From contig NZ_NPBJ01000003.1 of the NCBI RefSeq assembly GCF_002272075.1, positions 124,001 through 188,000 of the forward strand: a stretch of 64,000 nucleotides of DNA, in the 5' to 3' direction. The translations under genes and the position numbers were made by a program. The notes beneath the pieces are model-generated. The model did no database searches. It saw only the letters and a program-made list of their open reading frames with translations, and was not told where the DNA came from. Source of the stretch: Terribacillus saccharophilus. Lineage in GTDB: Bacteria > Bacillota > Bacilli > Bacillales > Amphibacillaceae. How positions within the stretch are numbered: the first letter of the stretch is position 1; each line of letters starts with the position of its first letter. Shown piece after piece: positions 35,054 through 44,521 of this stretch.

Positions 35054-35902
35054 ATGAAAACAGTACAAGTTAATAATGGTGTTGAAATTCCAATCTTAGG
35101 TTTTGGGGTATTCCAAATTCCTCCAGAAAAAACAGAACAAGTTGTGATTGATGCTATTAAAGCTGGATACCGTCATATTGATACTGCACAAGCTTACATG
35201 AATGAAACAGAAGTCGGATTAGGTATCAAGAAATCAAGTGTTGCTCGAGAAGAGCTTTTTATTACAACGAAGATATGGATAGAAAATGTATCGTATGATG
35301 GCGTAATGAATTCTTTTCAAGGTTCACTTAATCGCCTTGGCTTAGACTATGTTGACTTATTACTTATCCACCAGCCTTATAATGATATTTATGGTGCATG
35401 GAGTGCGATGGAAGAACTCCAAAAAGAAGGAAAAATACGAGCCATTGGCATTTCAAATTTTGCAGTTGACCGTGCAGTGGATTTATCCTTATTCAACAAA
35501 GTAACTCCAGCTATCAACCAAATTGAGATTAACCCATTCAACCAACAAACAGAAGCTATTGAAGCATTAAAAGCACAAGGAATTCGTCCTGAAGCATGGG
35601 CTCCTTTCGCAGAAGGTAAAAATGAGATCTTTCAAAATGAAATTCTTAGTGAAATAGGTAAGAAATATAATAAGTCAGTTGCGCAAGTCATTTTACGTTG
35701 GCTCGTTGAACAAGAAGTTGTAGTCCTAGCAAAAACGACAAATCCAGAACGCATGGCAGAAAATATTGATGTGTTTGACTTCAGATTAACGGATGAAGAC
35801 AAAGCAGCTATTGCGACCTTAAATATTGGAGAAAGCCAGTTCTTCTCACACGCTGACCCAAACATGATTAAAATGCTTGCCGAAACTAAATTAGGTTTAT
35901 AA
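35054..35902 (+). CDS. Aldo/keto reductase 1 (diketogluconate-reductase type)
   Basis: 282 aa, AKR5-like barrel. Catalytic tetrad readable: Asp43 and Tyr48 in HIDTAQAY, Lys73 in TTKIW, His106 in LLLIHQPYN. The C-terminal [19 protein letters not shown] binds NADPH. Reduces aldehydes such as methylglyoxal or diketogluconate. AGGAGGAAG precedes ATG. Closely related to the genes at 49600 and 60671, so part of a local amplification. Confidence 0.93.
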   Translation: MKTVQVNNGVEIPILGFGVFQIPPEKTEQVVIDAIKAGYRHIDTAQAYMNETEVGLGIKKSSVAREELFITTKIWIENVSYDGVMNSFQGSLNRLGLDYVDLLLIHQPYNDIYGAWSAMEELQKEGKIRAIGISNFAVDRAVDLSLFNKVTPAINQIEINPFNQQTEAIEALKAQGIRPEAWAPFAEGKNEIFQNEILSEIGKKYNKSVAQVILRWLVEQEVVVLAKTTNPERMAENIDVFDFRLTDEDKAAIATLNIGESQFFSHADPNMIKMLAETKLGL

Positions 35903-35928
35903 GAGAAATTCATATATTTTAGAATATT

Positions 35929-35981
35929 AATCGCATGAATTTGTTCATTTAGAACATTAATTTCATGCGATTGATTTTTTT
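35929..35981 (+). terminator. Terminator of aldo/keto reductase 1
   Basis: AATCGCATGAA (35929-35939) pairs with TTCATGCGATT (35962-35972), followed by GATTTTTTT. Confidence 0.75.
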
Positions 35982-36086
35982 CTTCTTAAGAAAATCAATT
36001 CTTTAATAAAATCACTTATATACCTGCTCTTTTAGGATTTATAACAAGCCAATTAAATTAAATTCAATTAATAGGAGGAAATGTAT

Positions 36087-36725
36087 ATGAAAGTAATGAT
36101 TTTAGGGGCCGCTGGGCAAATCGGCAGAATGGTAACTGCTGATTTATTAACTCAAACTAATTTTGATTTAGTATTATATGGGCGAAATGTCACTTCGCGT
36201 TTGGCAGATACAGTCAGTGATCGTGTATCATTAGTTGATGGTGAATTTGAAGAATTTGACAAGATCACAAATTACCTTGTTGATGTGGATGCAGTATATC
36301 TTAGCTTTGTTGCTAAAGACGACCTTATCAGTCCATTAGTTAAGATATTGGAAGAAAGCGGTATTAAACGCTTTATTGCAGCTAGTGTTCCTGACTTGTA
36401 TCAAGAGATTACTGGTAATTTTCAGGATTGGTATCGAGCCAATACTGGAATTATGTGGACATCTCCATATCGTAAAGCTGCTGACATTATTGAAGCAAGC
36501 AATCTTGATTATATAATTCTTCGAATAACTTGGCTTTATAATGAAGAAGGTAACACGCGTGTTCATATCACCCATAAAGGAGAACCTTTTGTCGAGGCTC
36601 AAATTACTCGTCAAGCTGTTTCTCAATTCATCACTGATTTATTCAATAATCGTGCAGAATACCATCGAGCCAGTTTAGGGTTGGGTGAACCTGGAACAGA
36701 ATATACAAAACCAAGCTTTTATTAA
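36087..36725 (+). CDS. NAD(P)H-binding (atypical SDR/NmrA-like) protein 1
   Basis: 212 aa from ATG 36087 (AGGAGGAAATG upstream; the ATG at 36081 is too close). N-terminal dinucleotide motif GAAGQIGRM, then YGRNVTSRL and RFIAASVPDLYQ. Family members act as NAD(P)-dependent reductases or redox sensors. Paralogue of the gene at 48665 (GAAGRIGQM), each near an aldo/keto reductase and an MFS exporter. Confidence 0.88.
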   Translation: MKVMILGAAGQIGRMVTADLLTQTNFDLVLYGRNVTSRLADTVSDRVSLVDGEFEEFDKITNYLVDVDAVYLSFVAKDDLISPLVKILEESGIKRFIAASVPDLYQEITGNFQDWYRANTGIMWTSPYRKAADIIEASNLDYIILRITWLYNEEGNTRVHITHKGEPFVEAQITRQAVSQFITDLFNNRAEYHRASLGLGEPGTEYTKPSFY

Positions 36726-36920
36726 ACTAGTTTAAGAGATAGCGAAGCTTTATTTTTACTAATTGCTATCTATTAGTTCTCAGTTCCTTTTGAGGAACAT
36801 GATATTAATATATATTAATGACAGTAATTTTAGCTCATGATAGAAAAATGTGCAAAGACCTTACTTAAGCCGATAGTATTAATTTGAAGTGTCGGATGTA
36901 GTTTACTTCATTAATTAATA

Positions 36921-36961
36921 AAACAAGAATAGCTAATCTTTTGAGTAGCTATTCTTGTTTT
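36921..36961 (+). terminator. Intrinsic terminator
   Basis: AAACAAGAATAGCTA (36921-36935) and TAGCTATTCTTGTTT (36946-36960) form a 15-bp perfect stem. Confidence 0.85.
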
Positions 36962-37040
36962 AAATAGAAGAGCTTGTACGACGATTAATTAATATCTAGC
37001 TGTTCAGTTTAGCAACAAATAATATTGTACTTATACCATA

Positions 37041-37075
37041 AGAGAATTAGGCAATCATTTGAGATGATTTGGATA
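37041..37075 (+). promoter_or_regulatory. ATTAGGCAA element, copy 1 (upstream of MFS exporter)
   Basis: AGAGAATTAGGCAATCATTT followed by GAGATGATTTGGATA. The same ~35-bp pattern occurs at 48469, 49439, 60394 and 60529, always upstream of aldehyde-reductase-related genes or the AraC_N gene. Probably the operator of the AraC-type regulator. Confidence 0.55.
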
Positions 37076-37156
37076 ACTCACTTTAATAATAACGGGCATA
37101 ATAAGATTATAACAATATTTTTCAGTTGTTTAGAGAAAAGGAGTAGACAAATCATC

Positions 37157-38302
37157 ATGAATAATACTTGGAAAATATATATGCTGATGATAATCAGTTT
37201 TTTCATTGGAACATCACAATTTGGAATAGTTGGTATGCTTGATAAAATTTCTGATTCAGTAGGTGTTTCTGTTGCTACAGCGGGACAGTTAATTACTGTT
37301 TTTGCCCTTGGTAACGCAATAGGAACACCTATAGTAATGATAGCTATTTCAAAGCTCAATCAACAGAAACAATTACTGCTTGCCCTTTCTGTAGTAGTTA
37401 TTGGAATCATTTTTACACTTGTACTTCCCGGATTTGCTCTATTAATGGTAGCACGAGTAATACTGGGAATAGGAACTGGAATGTTTATTGTTACAGCATA
37501 TGACATTGCCGCAAAGTTAGCATCACCAGGAAAGCAAGGTGCTGCAATGGCGAATATAGCTATGGGGTTTAGCTCCTCTCTTGTTTTCGGTGTACCAATT
37601 GGTCGTATTATTTCAGCATCTTACGACTGGAAAGCAATCTTTTGGATAATCGGTGTGTTTAGTGTTATTGCACTTATAGTTGTTGCAAAAACAATTCCGG
37701 CATTCGAGGGAGGAAGTTCGATATCTTTAAGTAAACGGTTGTCTCTCTTGAAAAATCCACGAGTAGCACTAACATTATCCATAACTTTCTTTGTCTTCCT
37801 TGGCTTTTCGGTTGTTGATACGTATATAACTCCTTATTTGAACGCTATCACATCGACTGGCACAAGTATAAGTGCAATCCTTTTCGCAATGGGGATTGCC
37901 AGTGTAATTGGATCGAAATCAGGGGGCTTACTCGCAGACCGTATCGGTGTTAACCGTACACTTATCGGTTCTATGGTTATCCAAGCTGTGGCACTGGCAT
38001 TACTTTCAGTCGGATCTGAATGGGTAGTTTCTGCAGTAGTACTATTAATGTTGTGGGAAGTAGCTTGTTGGATGTTTGGATCAACTCAAAATTTCAATTT
38101 AGTTTCCTTAGTCCCTGAGGCATCTAGTATTGTACTAAGTTTAAATAGCTCATCTGTACAGCTTGGCTTTGCAGCAGGTGCTGCGGTGGGTGGAATCATT
38201 GTTGGTGGGACGTCCATTATGTCAATTACTTGGATCAGTGCTACTTCAGCACTTTTGGCTGCTATAATTGCGATCTCTCTTAGTCGTTTGAAGAAAAATT
38301 AA
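37157..38302 (+). CDS. MFS transporter, 12-TM DHA1 type
   Basis: 381 aa, about 12 hydrophobic segments. FFIGTSQFGIVGMLDKISDS in TM1, ALLMVARVILGIGTGMFIV (motif B region), and GGLLADRIGVNR in the central repeat. DHA1/AraJ-like exporters pump drugs or sugars out. ATG 37157 with AAAAGGAG 13 nt upstream is the first plausible start. Followed closely by apbE on the same strand. Confidence 0.88.
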   Translation: MNNTWKIYMLMIISFFIGTSQFGIVGMLDKISDSVGVSVATAGQLITVFALGNAIGTPIVMIAISKLNQQKQLLLALSVVVIGIIFTLVLPGFALLMVARVILGIGTGMFIVTAYDIAAKLASPGKQGAAMANIAMGFSSSLVFGVPIGRIISASYDWKAIFWIIGVFSVIALIVVAKTIPAFEGGSSISLSKRLSLLKNPRVALTLSITFFVFLGFSVVDTYITPYLNAITSTGTSISAILFAMGIASVIGSKSGGLLADRIGVNRTLIGSMVIQAVALALLSVGSEWVVSAVVLLMLWEVACWMFGSTQNFNLVSLVPEASSIVLSLNSSSVQLGFAAGAAVGGIIVGGTSIMSITWISATSALLAAIIAISLSRLKKN

Positions 38303-38367
38303 AACACAATAATAAAAGAGACAATTTGCCTTTCTTCAATTTCATAAATAGAGGTGGGACATTAGTG

Positions 38368-39279
38368 ATGTATTCAGAGAATAGTTCAATCCAATCTGGA
38401 AATAGTAGTCGATTCACATTTAAAGCTATTGGAACTCACTGGGAGATCGAGACTTCTAATCCATTAAAAAATCGACTAAAGAACAAGATTCTTAATAGAA
38501 TCGAACTATATGACCAAACATATTCCCGATTTCGCCATGATTCACTTGTTTCACAGATCGCTCAATCTCAAGAAGGAGGAAGGTTTGATTTTCCAAATGA
38601 TTCCGTCAAACTTTTTAAATTCTATGAGGAACTCTGTACACTGACTGATGGGGCAGTTGATCCACTAGTGGGTCGGGATTTAGAATTATTGGGATATGAT
38701 AAGGAATATACCTTCCTTCCTAAAAAAGCAACTGTTCTTAATCAGGAAAAACCTTCATGGTTGACTGACATTGATCGGGAGGCTACATCAATTGTCACGA
38801 AAAAACCGTTAGTTATTGATGTAGGAGCTGCCGGAAAAGGATATCTGGTGGATATAGTATCAGAAATTCTTTTAGAGGAGGGATTTATAGATTTCATTGT
38901 TGATGGAAGCGGTGATATTCGTCATGTAGGAAAGGATAATGTAGCAATTGGCCTTGAACATCCCCTTCATCCAAATAAAGTAGTAGGTGTTATACGTTTA
39001 AGCAACCAAGCCATTTGTGCGTCTGCTATTAATAGACGTGCCTGGGGAGATGGCTTACATCACATTCTTCATGCAAGGACAGGTACCCCTGTTAAGAATG
39101 TGATAGCAACATGGGTTGTAGCTAACAATTGTATGATTGCTGATGGGTTAGCAACAGCATTATTCTTTGAGACAGGTTATAAACTGGCAAAGGATTTCAC
39201 CTTATCTTATGTTCGTATGTTTGCAGATGGTACGGTGGAGATTTCAGATAACTTTGAAGGTGACATTTTCACTGAATAA
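38368..39279 (+). CDS. apbE: ApbE, FAD:protein FMN transferase
   Basis: About 303 aa from ATG 38368 (GAGGTGGG upstream). Motifs: FKAIGTHWEIE, YDQTYSRFRHDSLVSQI, LVIDVGAAGKGYLVD (the ApbE DxGxxxKGY motif), VDGSGDIRHVG and the metal-binding VVANNCMIADGLATALFF. ApbE splits FAD and attaches FMN through a phosphoester to Thr/Ser of FMN_bind domains outside the membrane. No signal peptide is evident. The next gene, 20 nt on, is an FMN_bind lipoprotein, its obvious substrate. Confidence 0.94.
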   Translation: MYSENSSIQSGNSSRFTFKAIGTHWEIETSNPLKNRLKNKILNRIELYDQTYSRFRHDSLVSQIAQSQEGGRFDFPNDSVKLFKFYEELCTLTDGAVDPLVGRDLELLGYDKEYTFLPKKATVLNQEKPSWLTDIDREATSIVTKKPLVIDVGAAGKGYLVDIVSEILLEEGFIDFIVDGSGDIRHVGKDNVAIGLEHPLHPNKVVGVIRLSNQAICASAINRRAWGDGLHHILHARTGTPVKNVIATWVVANNCMIADGLATALFFETGYKLAKDFTLSYVRMFADGTVEISDNFEGDIFTE

Positions 39280-39299
39280 TAAGTATGGAGGTTCATAGC

Positions 39300-39764
39300 A
39301 TGACAAATCTAAGTCCCATTCTAAGAGCAATATCTATCACAGGTCTCTCATTATCTCTTCTTATTACCTCTGCTTGCCGGGCATCTAATTTGGAACCGGA
39401 TCGTTCTGATTCTTCTTCAGATTCTAATGTTAGAACTTCAGAAAGAACAAGAGAAAACGAGTCTGAACTCGAATATAAAGACGGAAGTTATTCAGCAACA
39501 GGTGAATACGGAGGCCTTCCTTCCTCCATCACAGTAGATGTATCTCTTGAAAGAAATATCATTACAGAGGTTGAAGTGACACCGCATGCTACTAATGAGA
39601 CTTCTCTTGAACTCCAGCAACGCTTTGCAGAAGCAGTACCTGCAGTTGTTATTGGTAAAGATATAGGAGAGGTGGAGGTCGGACGTTTAGCTGGATCCAG
39701 TGGAACTCCAGATGGTTTTAATGATGCGATAAGACAAATAAGGGAACAAGCTAAAAATGAATAA
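39300..39764 (+). CDS. FMN-binding-domain lipoprotein 1
   Basis: 154 aa from ATG 39300 (ATGGAGG upstream). Signal peptide ending LLITSACR (lipobox C about residue 26), a Ser/Glu-rich linker, then a small FMN_bind domain: YKDGSYSATGEYGGLPSSIT and the flavinylation-type motif AGSSGTPDGFNDAI, whose Thr would carry FMN. Likely a surface electron carrier flavinylated by ApbE. Paralogue at 47158. Confidence 0.92.
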   Translation: MTNLSPILRAISITGLSLSLLITSACRASNLEPDRSDSSSDSNVRTSERTRENESELEYKDGSYSATGEYGGLPSSITVDVSLERNIITEVEVTPHATNETSLELQQRFAEAVPAVVIGKDIGEVEVGRLAGSSGTPDGFNDAIRQIREQAKNE

Positions 39765-40292
39765 TTGCTTTTCCAATCATAATTTCTATATGTACTAGCG
39801 CTAGTGATTAATTTAGCTTCATTAGCAAATGGACCTTATCTGTAAATCACCTTAGCAGTCTGCCTAAAACAAAACTGGTAGGCTGCTTATTTCATATAAG
39901 AGAATATTGCATATAAAAAAACATAGTAATTCTTGATCAGTGTCTACATCTTTATTATTCCCCTCAATCTCAAAGTATTTCTACGGTATTATTGATATAT
40001 ATAAATTAATGTCTATTTTATTTAACACCCAGCTTGGTAAGACACCATTTCTTTTTAGGTTATGTTTGTTAGCTCTACATATTCGGACAGAGTTTATTTA
40101 GTTTCTTTTGTTTGTATGTATTTCATTTTAAACGGCTGAGCTTTACAGCCGTAAACCTTCGTGGTATTCGTAGAAAAGGCCTTAATGCAATGGGACTTAC
40201 TCGACAGACTTTAGCATTTGTTTAGGTTATCCCCTTTAGAAGTTTACAATTTACTGCTAATATTAGCTTTAGATTAATTAGAGGGTGCTGAT
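39765..40292. other. Gap with a hairpin
   Basis: AGCAGTCTGCC (39854-39864) pairs with GGTAGGCTGCT (39877-39887) using G:T pairs, a probable weak terminator after the FMN_bind gene. A CGGCTG/CAGCCG hairpin is at 40130-40150. No gene recognised. Confidence 0.45.
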
Positions 40293-41720
40293 ATGAAACT
40301 GGAAAAGCGAATATTTATTTCTAATACATTGATGGTACTGCTGTCATTAGTAGTATTGCTTGCCATTGGGAGTGGCATGATTAATATGTACCATGAAACA
40401 GTCAACAAAAATAATCAACTTGACTCTAACATTTTAAAGGTTGAAACTATTTTGAAGAAAAATCAAGGAGACGTTCTGGATTGGTCGGCGCTTAGTCTTT
40501 CTCTGGCAGAATATAACTATCGACTGTGTGTCTCAGAAGGCGATTCATTGATTTACTGTAATATACGACACCCTGAAGATGATATAAAATCCTTTCTGAA
40601 AACGCTCAAATTGAGTGCTGATCAGCAAAACGTGTTCTTTGGAGATGGCGTGACAACGATTGGACAACTCATCCCAGTCGGAAATGAAACCTATGCTGTA
40701 GTTGCAGTTAATTACAGCATTCATAACAAATTATTTGGCGTAGATCGGAGCTATTTTGAAAAATTCCTGATCATCTTCCTGCTTGTGGGACTTGCCTCCA
40801 TTGCTGTCCTTATTCTCATTAGTCAGCTGCTTACCAAGCGTCTTGTCAAGCACATCATGACACCGATTCATCAATTGACCGAAAGTGCAAAACGCATTGA
40901 AGAAGGTGATTTATCAACTCCAATCATCTATACAGGTAACGACGAATTTGAAATTGTATGTGCCTCCTTCAACCAGATGCAGTTCCATCTTAAAGAAGAA
41001 CAGGATAAAAACGCTACCTATGAAAAGGCACGTACCGACATGATTACCGGAATTTCCCACGATTTGAGAACGCCGCTCACTTCTGTAAAAGGATATATTA
41101 AAGGATTGCAGGACGGCATTGCCAACACGGCGGAAAAACAAGCACAATATCTCTCCATTGCCTACAAAAAAGCCTCTGATATGGACGTGCTGCTGCAAAG
41201 ATTATTCTATTTTTCTAAGCTAGAAACTGGTAATCTGCCGTTCTTTCCAGTAGAAACAGACCTCGGCAAATTCGCGCAGAAATTTGTTCTCGATATTCAG
41301 GATGATTTGAAGCATAAGAATGCTTCCATCCGCGTCGAGATATCTGACGGTATTCATCCGGTCAGGATTGACAAGGAGCAAATAAGGCAGGTTCTGGCCA
41401 ATCTAGTGGAGAATGCACTGAAATATGCAAGAGTAGAGCCGTTAGAGCTCTCCTTGAAGGTTTCGCGGGAAAACGAATATCAAGTGCTTAACTTTGCGGA
41501 TAACGGAAACGGCGTATCGCCGGAGAAGCTTCCGCACCTTTTCGAACAATTTTACCGCGGTGATGAATCAAGAAACAGCAAAAACAGCGATGGAAACGGT
41601 CTCGGATTGTATATCGTGAAATATATTATTGAGGCACAAGGTGGAACTGTTATCGCTGAAAACAATCAGGGGTTGAAATTTACTATGACTTTACCCTCAG
41701 CGAAAGGAGGTAGTGTATGA
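40293..41720 (+). CDS. Membrane sensor histidine kinase
   Basis: 475 aa. TM1 about residues 10-31, an extracytoplasmic sensor of ~120 residues, TM2 about 153-178, HAMP (LTESAKRIEEGDLSTPI), HisKA with GISHDLRTPLTS (phospho-His256), and HATPase with NALKYA (N box), NFADNGNGVSP (G1) and GNGLGLYIVK (G2). Overlaps the response regulator by 4 nt. It lies between the two flavin/haem loci and may control them. More GC-rich than the flanks. It is not a KdpD. Confidence 0.95.
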   Translation: MKLEKRIFISNTLMVLLSLVVLLAIGSGMINMYHETVNKNNQLDSNILKVETILKKNQGDVLDWSALSLSLAEYNYRLCVSEGDSLIYCNIRHPEDDIKSFLKTLKLSADQQNVFFGDGVTTIGQLIPVGNETYAVVAVNYSIHNKLFGVDRSYFEKFLIIFLLVGLASIAVLILISQLLTKRLVKHIMTPIHQLTESAKRIEEGDLSTPIIYTGNDEFEIVCASFNQMQFHLKEEQDKNATYEKARTDMITGISHDLRTPLTSVKGYIKGLQDGIANTAEKQAQYLSIAYKKASDMDVLLQRLFYFSKLETGNLPFFPVETDLGKFAQKFVLDIQDDLKHKNASIRVEISDGIHPVRIDKEQIRQVLANLVENALKYARVEPLELSLKVSRENEYQVLNFADNGNGVSPEKLPHLFEQFYRGDESRNSKNSDGNGLGLYIVKYIIEAQGGTVIAENNQGLKFTMTLPSAKGGSV

Positions 41721-42412
41721 CGAAAATATTGATTGCTGAGGACGATGCAGAAATCGCGATGCTGGAAAAGGATTACCTGGAGATCAGTGGATTTGAAACG
41801 AAAATTGTGGCAGATGGCAGCAAGGTAGTGAAAAAAGTCTTGGATGGCAGCTATGACCTTTTGATTCTAGATCTTATGCTTCCTGGTTGCAGCGGATATG
41901 ATATTTGTCGTGAAATTCGCGATCAGACTGAAATTCCAATTCTGATGGTGACCGCCAAAACGGAATCCATTGATAAAATCCGCGGCCTTGGCTTGGGAGC
42001 AGATGACTATATTGCAAAGCCTTTCGATCCTGCGGAACTGGTAGCCAGGGTCAAATCTCATTTGAGCCGCTATAATCGTCTTACCAATAAATCCTCTCGA
42101 ACTGCAGAAGAAAGCGCAATCCAAATTGGCAACTTGAAAATATTGACCCGCAGTTGGAAGGTATACCGTGACGGACAAGAAATAAAATTTCCTAACCGGG
42201 AGTTTGAACTGCTAAAATTCCTTGCCATGAATCCGAATATTGTTTTCTCCAAAGAAGAGCTTTTTGTTAAGATATGGGGACATGATTATATCGGTGACAG
42301 TGCTACCGTTACAGTTCATATCAATCGTATCCGGGAAAAAATTGAGGAAGATCCCTCCAAATCGAGGATGATTGAAACTGTCTGGGGGGCCGGTTATCGA
42401 TTAAACCTGTAA
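41717..42412 (+). CDS. OmpR/PhoB-family response regulator
   Basis: 231 aa. Receiver domain with acidic pair EDD near the N-terminus, phospho-acceptor Asp52 in LLILDLMLPG, and TAKTESIDKIRGLGLGADDY. C-terminal winged helix contains KFPNREFELLKFLAMNPN and SATVTVHINRIREKIEEDPS. Partner of the upstream kinase (ATGA overlap). Confidence 0.95.
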   Translation: MTKILIAEDDAEIAMLEKDYLEISGFETKIVADGSKVVKKVLDGSYDLLILDLMLPGCSGYDICREIRDQTEIPILMVTAKTESIDKIRGLGLGADDYIAKPFDPAELVARVKSHLSRYNRLTNKSSRTAEESAIQIGNLKILTRSWKVYRDGQEIKFPNREFELLKFLAMNPNIVFSKEELFVKIWGHDYIGDSATVTVHINRIREKIEEDPSKSRMIETVWGAGYRLNL

Positions 42413-42849
42413 CCCAGAATGTGTGGAAGACGTTTAGAGAATCAAGAAATCCCATGTTTCGTGGTCATAACCCTGTCAAGTAGACTCGATTTAAACGACA
42501 TCCCTATACTACGACCGATTCTCGGTATTTTACCGGGGAACGGTCGCTTAGTTTTTTCTGAAAGCGTGAATGGATGTCTGAACGAAATATATTCGTAAGT
42601 GGCCCGCTTCAGTTCAGAGACCGTTTACAGATTGGTTAGTAAGATCTTTTCTGTTAAAAAAAATCGATTCGATATAGGTATTTTCAAAGCAGTTTCCGCG
42701 TCTGGAATGGATGACAAGAATACCAAGCTTTTTAATGAACCGGTCCACACGTTTATGGTTGATATGCATCCCTTCACATCTCAAGGACTACTGTCATAAA
42801 TAAGTAGCCGAAGTAGGGGTTATATGGTGTATGGTCCTAAATGGCCCTT
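42413..42849. other. Gap after the two-component genes
   Basis: Contains a terminator (42512-42557) and an open frame around 42599-42799 with no recognisable protein. No supported gene. Confidence 0.35.
42512..42557 (+). terminator. Terminator after the response regulator
   Basis: CGACCG (42512-42517) and CGGTA pair with TACCG and CGGTCG (42541-42546) around a TTT loop with an internal bulge; TTAGTTTTTT follows. Confidence 0.65.
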
Positions 42850-43215
42850 CAGTAGCTGTTCTTCTAAGACTCGATGTTGACTTTTGACGCCACTTGAAAT
42901 AGCCTGCTTGTGATATCTCCGCCAATTTTAGAAGGCATTTAAGTGGATACTTCAATTTTATTCCTCAATGAATTTCACATCAGTTGCTTTACCCACTACC
43001 ACCTGAGTTTTCTTCCGAACTCCAAGCAACCTGGTCACCTCTTGTTAAGACATATTCCTTATTCACAAGTGTAACAGCGTGCATTTTAAATTCTCGGTAT
43101 ACCTGTTGTATGTATGCCCTGTTTTCCCCATAAAAGTCCCATGCAACAGGGAATGTATAAGTCCACTTTTAAAGCGTCGGTAATCGTAAAGGGGGTAATC
43201 ACGTTTTATTTGCCA
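42850..43215 (-). pseudogene. IS3-family transposase remnant (orfA end and orfB start)
   Basis: On the minus strand, FKMHAVTLVNKEY and EVTRLLGVRKKTQV-type pieces (orfA-like) around 43010-43130 precede LKYPLKCLLKLAEISQAGYF then KWRQK around 42890-42960. The latter is the characteristic start of IS3-family OrfB (xVSRSGYYKW). Several frameshifts and stops; no ends or target duplications recognised. Confidence 0.5.
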
Positions 43216-43220
43216 AAAAG

Positions 43221-43285
43221 TTTTTCTTTATTTAGAAATTGTTTATATTTTGTCATCAGATAGTTTAAATATATTTTTTATCATA
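43221..43285 (+). repeat. 65-bp upstream repeat, copy A (P460 locus 1)
   Basis: TTTTTCTTTATTTAGAAATT (43221-43240) and the next 45 bp match 52331-52395 at most positions, including the segment ATCAGATAGTTTAA. One copy precedes the P460-like lipoprotein locus, the other the resB locus. Likely a shared regulator site or promoter. Confidence 0.65.
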
Positions 43286-43808
43286 GATAACACCTGATGG
43301 ACAAATAGTTATGAAAATTGGACGGTACGGATGGCATAGGAAACATTATAGGAGACAGTGAGACAATTCGTTTTTATCTCTTTTTTCGCCTTATGTTTTT
43401 ACATCATCGGATTCCCTCTCCCTATGTTATTCCGAGCTCAGAGCCGGCACAGGATCCGTTACCGTTTCACTCACGACCCGAACGTCTGGGTACAAAGCTT
43501 TTTTTATTCGAAAAAGAATGGACATTGTGCAACATGCTTGAGGAACAATATCCGGACTATTACTGCTTTGCGGATGCGTTCAGCTTGATGCAATAATATA
43601 AAGTCAGGGCGTAATGCCGAAAAAAAGAGGGGAAGGGCTAATGACTACGGCACTTGATTAAATATGATCTAAACTTTCGGGAATCTGGCCTGTTTTTCGC
43701 ACTATGGCTTGGAATAGTTGGCACTCTTATCCCTTGAAGCTCACATGAGGACTGTTCTGAAGATGGAGTTAGCAATACAAATACGAAAAATTTTAGGAGG
43801 AAAACAAT
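43286..43808. other. Region upstream of the first P460-like gene
   Basis: Open frames over 43318-43596 carry no recognised domain, overlap each other in two frames, and lack ribosome sites. I see no gene. A good site, TAGGAGGAAAAC, precedes the ATG at 43809. Confidence 0.35.
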
Positions 43809-44483
43809 ATGAAAAAAATATTATTTCCGTCCCTTGCATTGGCAATGTCCCTCACTCTTACTGCTTGTAACAGCAACAATGACACAAATGAAGTGTCCCA
43901 ACAGTCGCCATCTGAGTACGATCGTGAACTTGTCAAGTTCCCTGAGAACTACAAAGAAGGTGTGCTCTACACTACTGTGAATCGTGGGAGTATGAGAGGG
44001 GAAATCTACACGAGCCGAGAAGTGATTGAAGCGGTCCAAGATGGCCAGCAGGTACCGAGTGGCGCCGTTATCACTTACGAGATTTATAATGATGACGAGC
44101 TTTCTGAAATCTTCGTGATGGAAAAGCGCACTGGCTGGGGCGACCAGAACCCTCCTGATACCCCACAAAACGGCGATTGGCTATACCAGGAATTCAATGG
44201 CGACAGGTCGTTGGATTACGAGGAAGACATCGGTCGCTGCTTTAGCTGCCACGCTAATCGAGAACGGGATGATTACATGCAAACGTTTGATGAGATGCAG
44301 AGTTTTGATCTAGAAGATGTTACAGGATCTAAGGACAGAAACACAGAATCTAGGCTTGCAGGCATCTCTACGGAGGGCTGGGAGATCAATGCAATAGGTG
44401 ATAATCATGAAATGATTGATGATGAGAAAAAAGGAGAGATGATTCAGAATACCCTTTTAGCATTTTATTTACATCAGGATTAA
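43809..44483 (+). CDS. Cytochrome P460-like haem lipoprotein 1
   Basis: 224 aa. Lipoprotein signal (LTLTACN), then a P460-type domain: FPENYKEGVLYTTVNRGSMR, FVMEKRTGWG, GDWLYQEFNGD and the c-type haem motif CFSCH (Cys144, Cys147, His148). Anchored outside the membrane and predicted to carry covalent haem c installed by the Ccs system encoded at 52.5 kb. P460-family members oxidise hydroxylamine or transfer electrons; the role here is unknown. Paralogue at 56764 (same CFSCH and domain order). Confidence 0.88.
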   Translation: MKKILFPSLALAMSLTLTACNSNNDTNEVSQQSPSEYDRELVKFPENYKEGVLYTTVNRGSMRGEIYTSREVIEAVQDGQQVPSGAVITYEIYNDDELSEIFVMEKRTGWGDQNPPDTPQNGDWLYQEFNGDRSLDYEEDIGRCFSCHANRERDDYMQTFDEMQSFDLEDVTGSKDRNTESRLAGISTEGWEINAIGDNHEMIDDEKKGEMIQNTLLAFYLHQD

Positions 44484-44521
44484 GTGAGTGCTTTCCTGAA
44501 TCTCAGCGTACAGCTTAACAT

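Larger units (their letters stand above)
36726..37156. other. Intergenic region with terminator and ATTAGGCAA element
   Basis: Contains the terminator at 36921-36961 and the regulatory element at 37041-37075. An in-frame upstream extension of the MFS gene (ATG 37025) overlaps that element and lacks a ribosome site, so it is not used as the start. Confidence 0.5.

Noticed and set aside
40293-42412. The kinase/regulator pair as the missing KdpD/KdpE partners of the short KdpD.
   Set aside because: The kinase has its own extracytoplasmic sensor and HAMP, lacks KdpD features, and lies 33 kb away among redox genes.
42599-42799. A 66-codon open frame after the response regulator.
   Set aside because: No ribosome site, no domain, between a terminator and an IS remnant.
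43318-43596. Two overlapping open frames upstream of the first P460-like gene.
   Set aside because: They overlap in different frames, have no ribosome site and no recognisable domain.
43809-44483. Calling the CxxCH lipoprotein a hydroxylamine-oxidising cytochrome P460.
   Set aside because: The haem motif and domain plan fit, but the lysine crosslink of true P460 enzymes cannot be verified by eye.
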